6,606 nt of DNA from Thermoproteota archaeon. Lineage in GTDB: Archaea > Thermoproteota > Korarchaeia > Korarchaeales > Korarchaeaceae. A program made the translations under genes and the position numbers. The notes beneath the pieces were generated by a model that saw nothing but the letters and a program-made list of their open reading frames with translations, was not told where the DNA came from and ran no database searches. The stretch is from the NCBI GenBank assembly GCA_027491555.1, contig JAOZGN010000007.1, positions 1-6,606 on the forward strand, given 5' to 3'. Each line of letters opens with the position of its first letter. Positions within the stretch are counted from its first letter, which is position 1. Positions 4,676-6,606 of this stretch are shown here, in pieces.

Positions 4676-6606
4676 ATGAGCAACGCACGCGGCCCAGCAG
4701 CCATCGTACTGCTGGGCTCCCTCATCCTCTTGACCGCCCCCTTACCTGGGGGGTACGCGCCCGCCGAAGCCGCCGTCACGATCATCGACGACTTGGTGTG
4801 CTCTTCTGCCACCTCCGGTGGGGACTACGTGAGTTTTCACTCGCCCATCGGAGAGATCATTCGCCCGAGACTCGGGACCATAACTTCGGTCCTAGTCTAC
4901 GTGGAGTTTTCCTCTGTAAGCGGGCCAGCCCCGCTTACCCTTAGGATCCACAGGGGGTCGATCTCCGGGCCAGTTATAGCCGAAAAGACAAAGCAGATCG
5001 ACATCGGGGGGCCGAGGTGGGAGGAGTTCTCTTTCTCGGAACCCGTGGAGGTGGACCCCGGAGAGCCCTACTTCCTCGAACTCTACTCCACCTACGCGGT
5101 CTCCTGGGAGACCATGGGGTATGACTGCCCAAATGGGGACAAGGTAAGGGATGGCGCTGTGGCCACGGGAAATTTCGTTAAGGACTACCTCTTCAAGACT
5201 AGGGGTATTAAACCCTCACTCGGTATAGGCTTGAATCAGACCGATGTCACTCTCACACAGGGGAGTTCAAAGCAGGTTCAGGTACTGCTGACGTCGGTTC
5301 ACAGATTCGAGGGGGAGGTAAGCCTCCGGACCACGGATCTCTCCGCCTCCGGGATAACCACGGGCTTTGACGACCCAACACCTTTCGTTCCCGCCGGGGG
5401 GAGGAAGAAGGTCACCCTCTCCATATTGGCCTCGGAGGACGCGACTCCCGGAGACCTCACGCTGAGAGTCACGGCTACATTCAATGCCTTCTGGGGGGGC
5501 CTGTCCGTGCAGGAGGAGCTGACGCTGCATGTGGTTGAGGCACCAAGGGACTTCGCCCTGTCTATCTCACCCACGGAGAGGACTGTGGAAGCAGGGTCCG
5601 AGGCAATGTTCACGGTCGAGGTGACACCAGTGGGAGACTTCGATCAGGCCGTTCACCTAAGCGTGTCAGGGCTCCCCGAGGGTACCACGTACTCCTTCAC
5701 CAGGCCCAGCGGGGTTCCTCCCTTCTCCACGACCCTGACGGTCTCCACCCAGACGTCGACTCCGGAGGGGTCGAGCGCGATCACCGTCTCCGGATCAGCC
5801 GGATCCCTGAGCCACTCCGTCACCGCTCAGCTGACCGTTCAGAGATCCGTGCAGCCGGACTTCTCGATATCTCTGTCTCCAGCTTCCTTGACGGTAACTC
5901 AGGGAGACGTGGCTGAGTTCGAGATCGAGATAATCCCGATTGGAGGATTTTCGGACCCCGTAACAGTAAGCCTTGAGGGTCTGCCTCAGGACTCAACGTT
6001 CTCCGTGACTCAGACCGGGGCCTACACCGCGACGCTCTCCATACAGACCGGTGAGGCCGTTGGGAGCTTTGTGCTGACCGTGACCGCCTCGGGCGGGGGG
6101 AGGACCCATTCGGCTATGGTCACGCTCGTCGTTAACCCGAGGGCGACCCAGCCTCCCCAGACGACGACTCCCCCGACCTCTTCGAGCCCCCCGAGCACTA
6201 CCTCGCCGCCCAGCCAGTTCGACTTCGAAGTTGAGGTCTCACCCTCGGCGGCGGAGGCCAGGACAGGGGACACGGTGACGTTCACCGTCGCGCTCAGAAC
6301 GCTGTCTGGGGCGCCTCAGCCCATCTCTCTCAGAGTCTCCGGGCTGCCCTCCGATTACGCCTACAGCATCGCCCCGGAGCAGGTCACCCCAGACGGGATC
6401 TCTACGCTGGAGGTGAGGACGGGGGCAACGACGGGGACCTTCTCGGTTACCGTGACCGCCTCGGGCGGGGGGAGCGTCAAGACCGCCACAGCGACGCTGA
6501 CCGTCCAGCCGGCGCAGGCAGCCCCGTCTAGGTGCGTCATAGCCACCGCGGCCTACGGATCGGAGCTGGCGCCCCAGGTCCAGATGCTCAGGGAGTTCAG
6601 GGACGA
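4676..6606 (+). CDS. Secreted multi-domain surface protein with Ig-like repeats and CFI-box C-terminus (3' truncated)
   Basis: The frame is open from the ATG at 4676 to the window end, giving 643 visible residues. Residues 1 to about 33 form a Sec-type signal peptide (hydrophobic VLLGSLILLTAPL, with Ala-x-Ala near 30-33). Residues about 34-175 form a beta-rich N-terminal domain with two cysteines (C42, C151) that could make a disulfide; it loosely resembles carbohydrate-binding or jelly-roll domains. Four Ig-like beta-sandwich domains follow at about 178-288, 291-389, 394-487 and 514-611. The last three share the pattern DF.(..)SP...V..G and V.(L).GLP. A Pro/Thr/Ser-rich linker at 488-513, probably O-glycosylated, separates the third and fourth. 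The visible end, from C620, reads CVIATAAYGS and LREFRD, the start of the CFI-box C-terminal domain known from secreted archaeal and bacterial proteins. One N-glycosylation sequon (NQT, 187) is present. No peptidase or glycosidase catalytic motif is visible. Adhesion or cell-envelope function is inferred. Confidence 0.88.
   Translation, partial: MSNARGPAAIVLLGSLILLTAPLPGGYAPAEAAVTIIDDLVCSSATSGGDYVSFHSPIGEIIRPRLGTITSVLVYVEFSSVSGPAPLTLRIHRGSISGPVIAEKTKQIDIGGPRWEEFSFSEPVEVDPGEPYFLELYSTYAVSWETMGYDCPNGDKVRDGAVATGNFVKDYLFKTRGIKPSLGIGLNQTDVTLTQGSSKQVQVLLTSVHRFEGEVSLRTTDLSASGITTGFDDPTPFVPAGGRKKVTLSILASEDATPGDLTLRVTATFNAFWGGLSVQEELTLHVVEAPRDFALSISPTERTVEAGSEAMFTVEVTPVGDFDQAVHLSVSGLPEGTTYSFTRPSGVPPFSTTLTVSTQTSTPEGSSAITVSGSAGSLSHSVTAQLTVQRSVQPDFSISLSPASLTVTQGDVAEFEIEIIPIGGFSDPVTVSLEGLPQDSTFSVTQTGAYTATLSIQTGEAVGSFVLTVTASGGGRTHSAMVTLVVNPRATQPPQTTTPPTSSSPPSTTSPPSQFDFEVEVSPSAAEARTGDTVTFTVALRTLSGAPQPISLRVSGLPSDYAYSIAPEQVTPDGISTLEVRTGATTGTFSVTVTASGGGSVKTATATLTVQPAQAAPSRCVIATAAYGSELAPQVQMLREFRD
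6077..6102 (+). repeat. 26-nt direct repeat, copy 1 (in Ig-like domain 3)
   Basis: This stretch is identical at all 26 positions to 6449-6474, 372 bases downstream in the same reading frame. It begins ACCGTGACCGCC and ends in GCGGGGGGAG, encoding TVTASGGG at the equivalent strand of the third Ig-like domain. Confidence 0.85.
6449..6474 (+). repeat. 26-nt direct repeat, copy 2 (in Ig-like domain 4)
   Basis: This is the second exact copy of the 26-base sequence at 6077-6102, encoding TVTASGGG in the fourth Ig-like domain. Flanking DNA is similar but not identical, as expected for duplicated domains that have diverged or been partly converted. Confidence 0.85.

Noticed and set aside
6077..6474. 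A CRISPR-like or mobile-element repeat
   Set aside because: There are only two copies, both inside coding sequence at equivalent protein positions, with no spacers, no inverted ends and no transposase or Cas gene.
5267..6546. Several minus-strand frames of 61-104 codons opposite the surface-protein gene
   Set aside because: Their Val/Ser/Thr-rich translations mirror the repetitive Ig-like coding sequence. No promoter or ribosome binding site supports them.

Overview
The window reads as a GC-rich (roughly 60%) piece of an archaeal genome, probably from a thermophilic, anaerobic or microaerophilic archaeon. The evidence is TATA-box promoters about 26-30 nt upstream of start codons (leaderless transcripts), pyrimidine-rich terminators, heavy use of AGG for arginine, an archaeal-type type IA topoisomerase, a one-iron superoxide reductase paired with rubredoxin, an Lrp/AsnC regulator, and a surface protein ending in a CFI-box motif. 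I would guess the Thermoproteota (TACK) side of the archaea, but the sequence alone does not fix the lineage.

Layout. (1) 2-373 (+): 3' end of an unrecognised helical protein, cut by the window edge. (2) 422-2611 (-): type IA DNA topoisomerase (topA), complete, convergent with the first gene and apparently leaderless. (3) 2612-2789: divergent promoter region between topA and the next operon. (4) 2790-3337 (+): two-gene oxidative-stress operon, superoxide reductase then rubredoxin (53 codons), 11 nt apart. (5) 3405-3668 (-): small winged-helix DNA-binding protein, convergent with rubredoxin. (6) 3669-3856: AT-rich divergent regulatory region. (7) 3857-4549 (+): Lrp/AsnC-family regulator followed 9 nt later by a DUF167 (YggU-like) protein. 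(8) 4550-4675: hairpin plus T-run terminator and a new TATA promoter. (9) 4676 to the window end (+): a large secreted multi-domain protein with signal peptide, N-terminal beta-rich domain, four Ig-like domains, a Pro/Thr/Ser linker and the start of a CFI-box C-terminal domain, truncated by the window edge. No gap exceeds 300 bases without a gene.

How the genes work together. Superoxide reductase reduces superoxide to peroxide and rubredoxin is its usual electron donor, so that pair is one functional unit. The other genes look like independent housekeeping, regulatory and surface functions. I did not find a clearly new multi-gene system. The most unusual single observation is in the topoisomerase: the arginine two residues after the catalytic tyrosine, almost universal in type IA enzymes, is glycine here, although the rest of the active site is intact.
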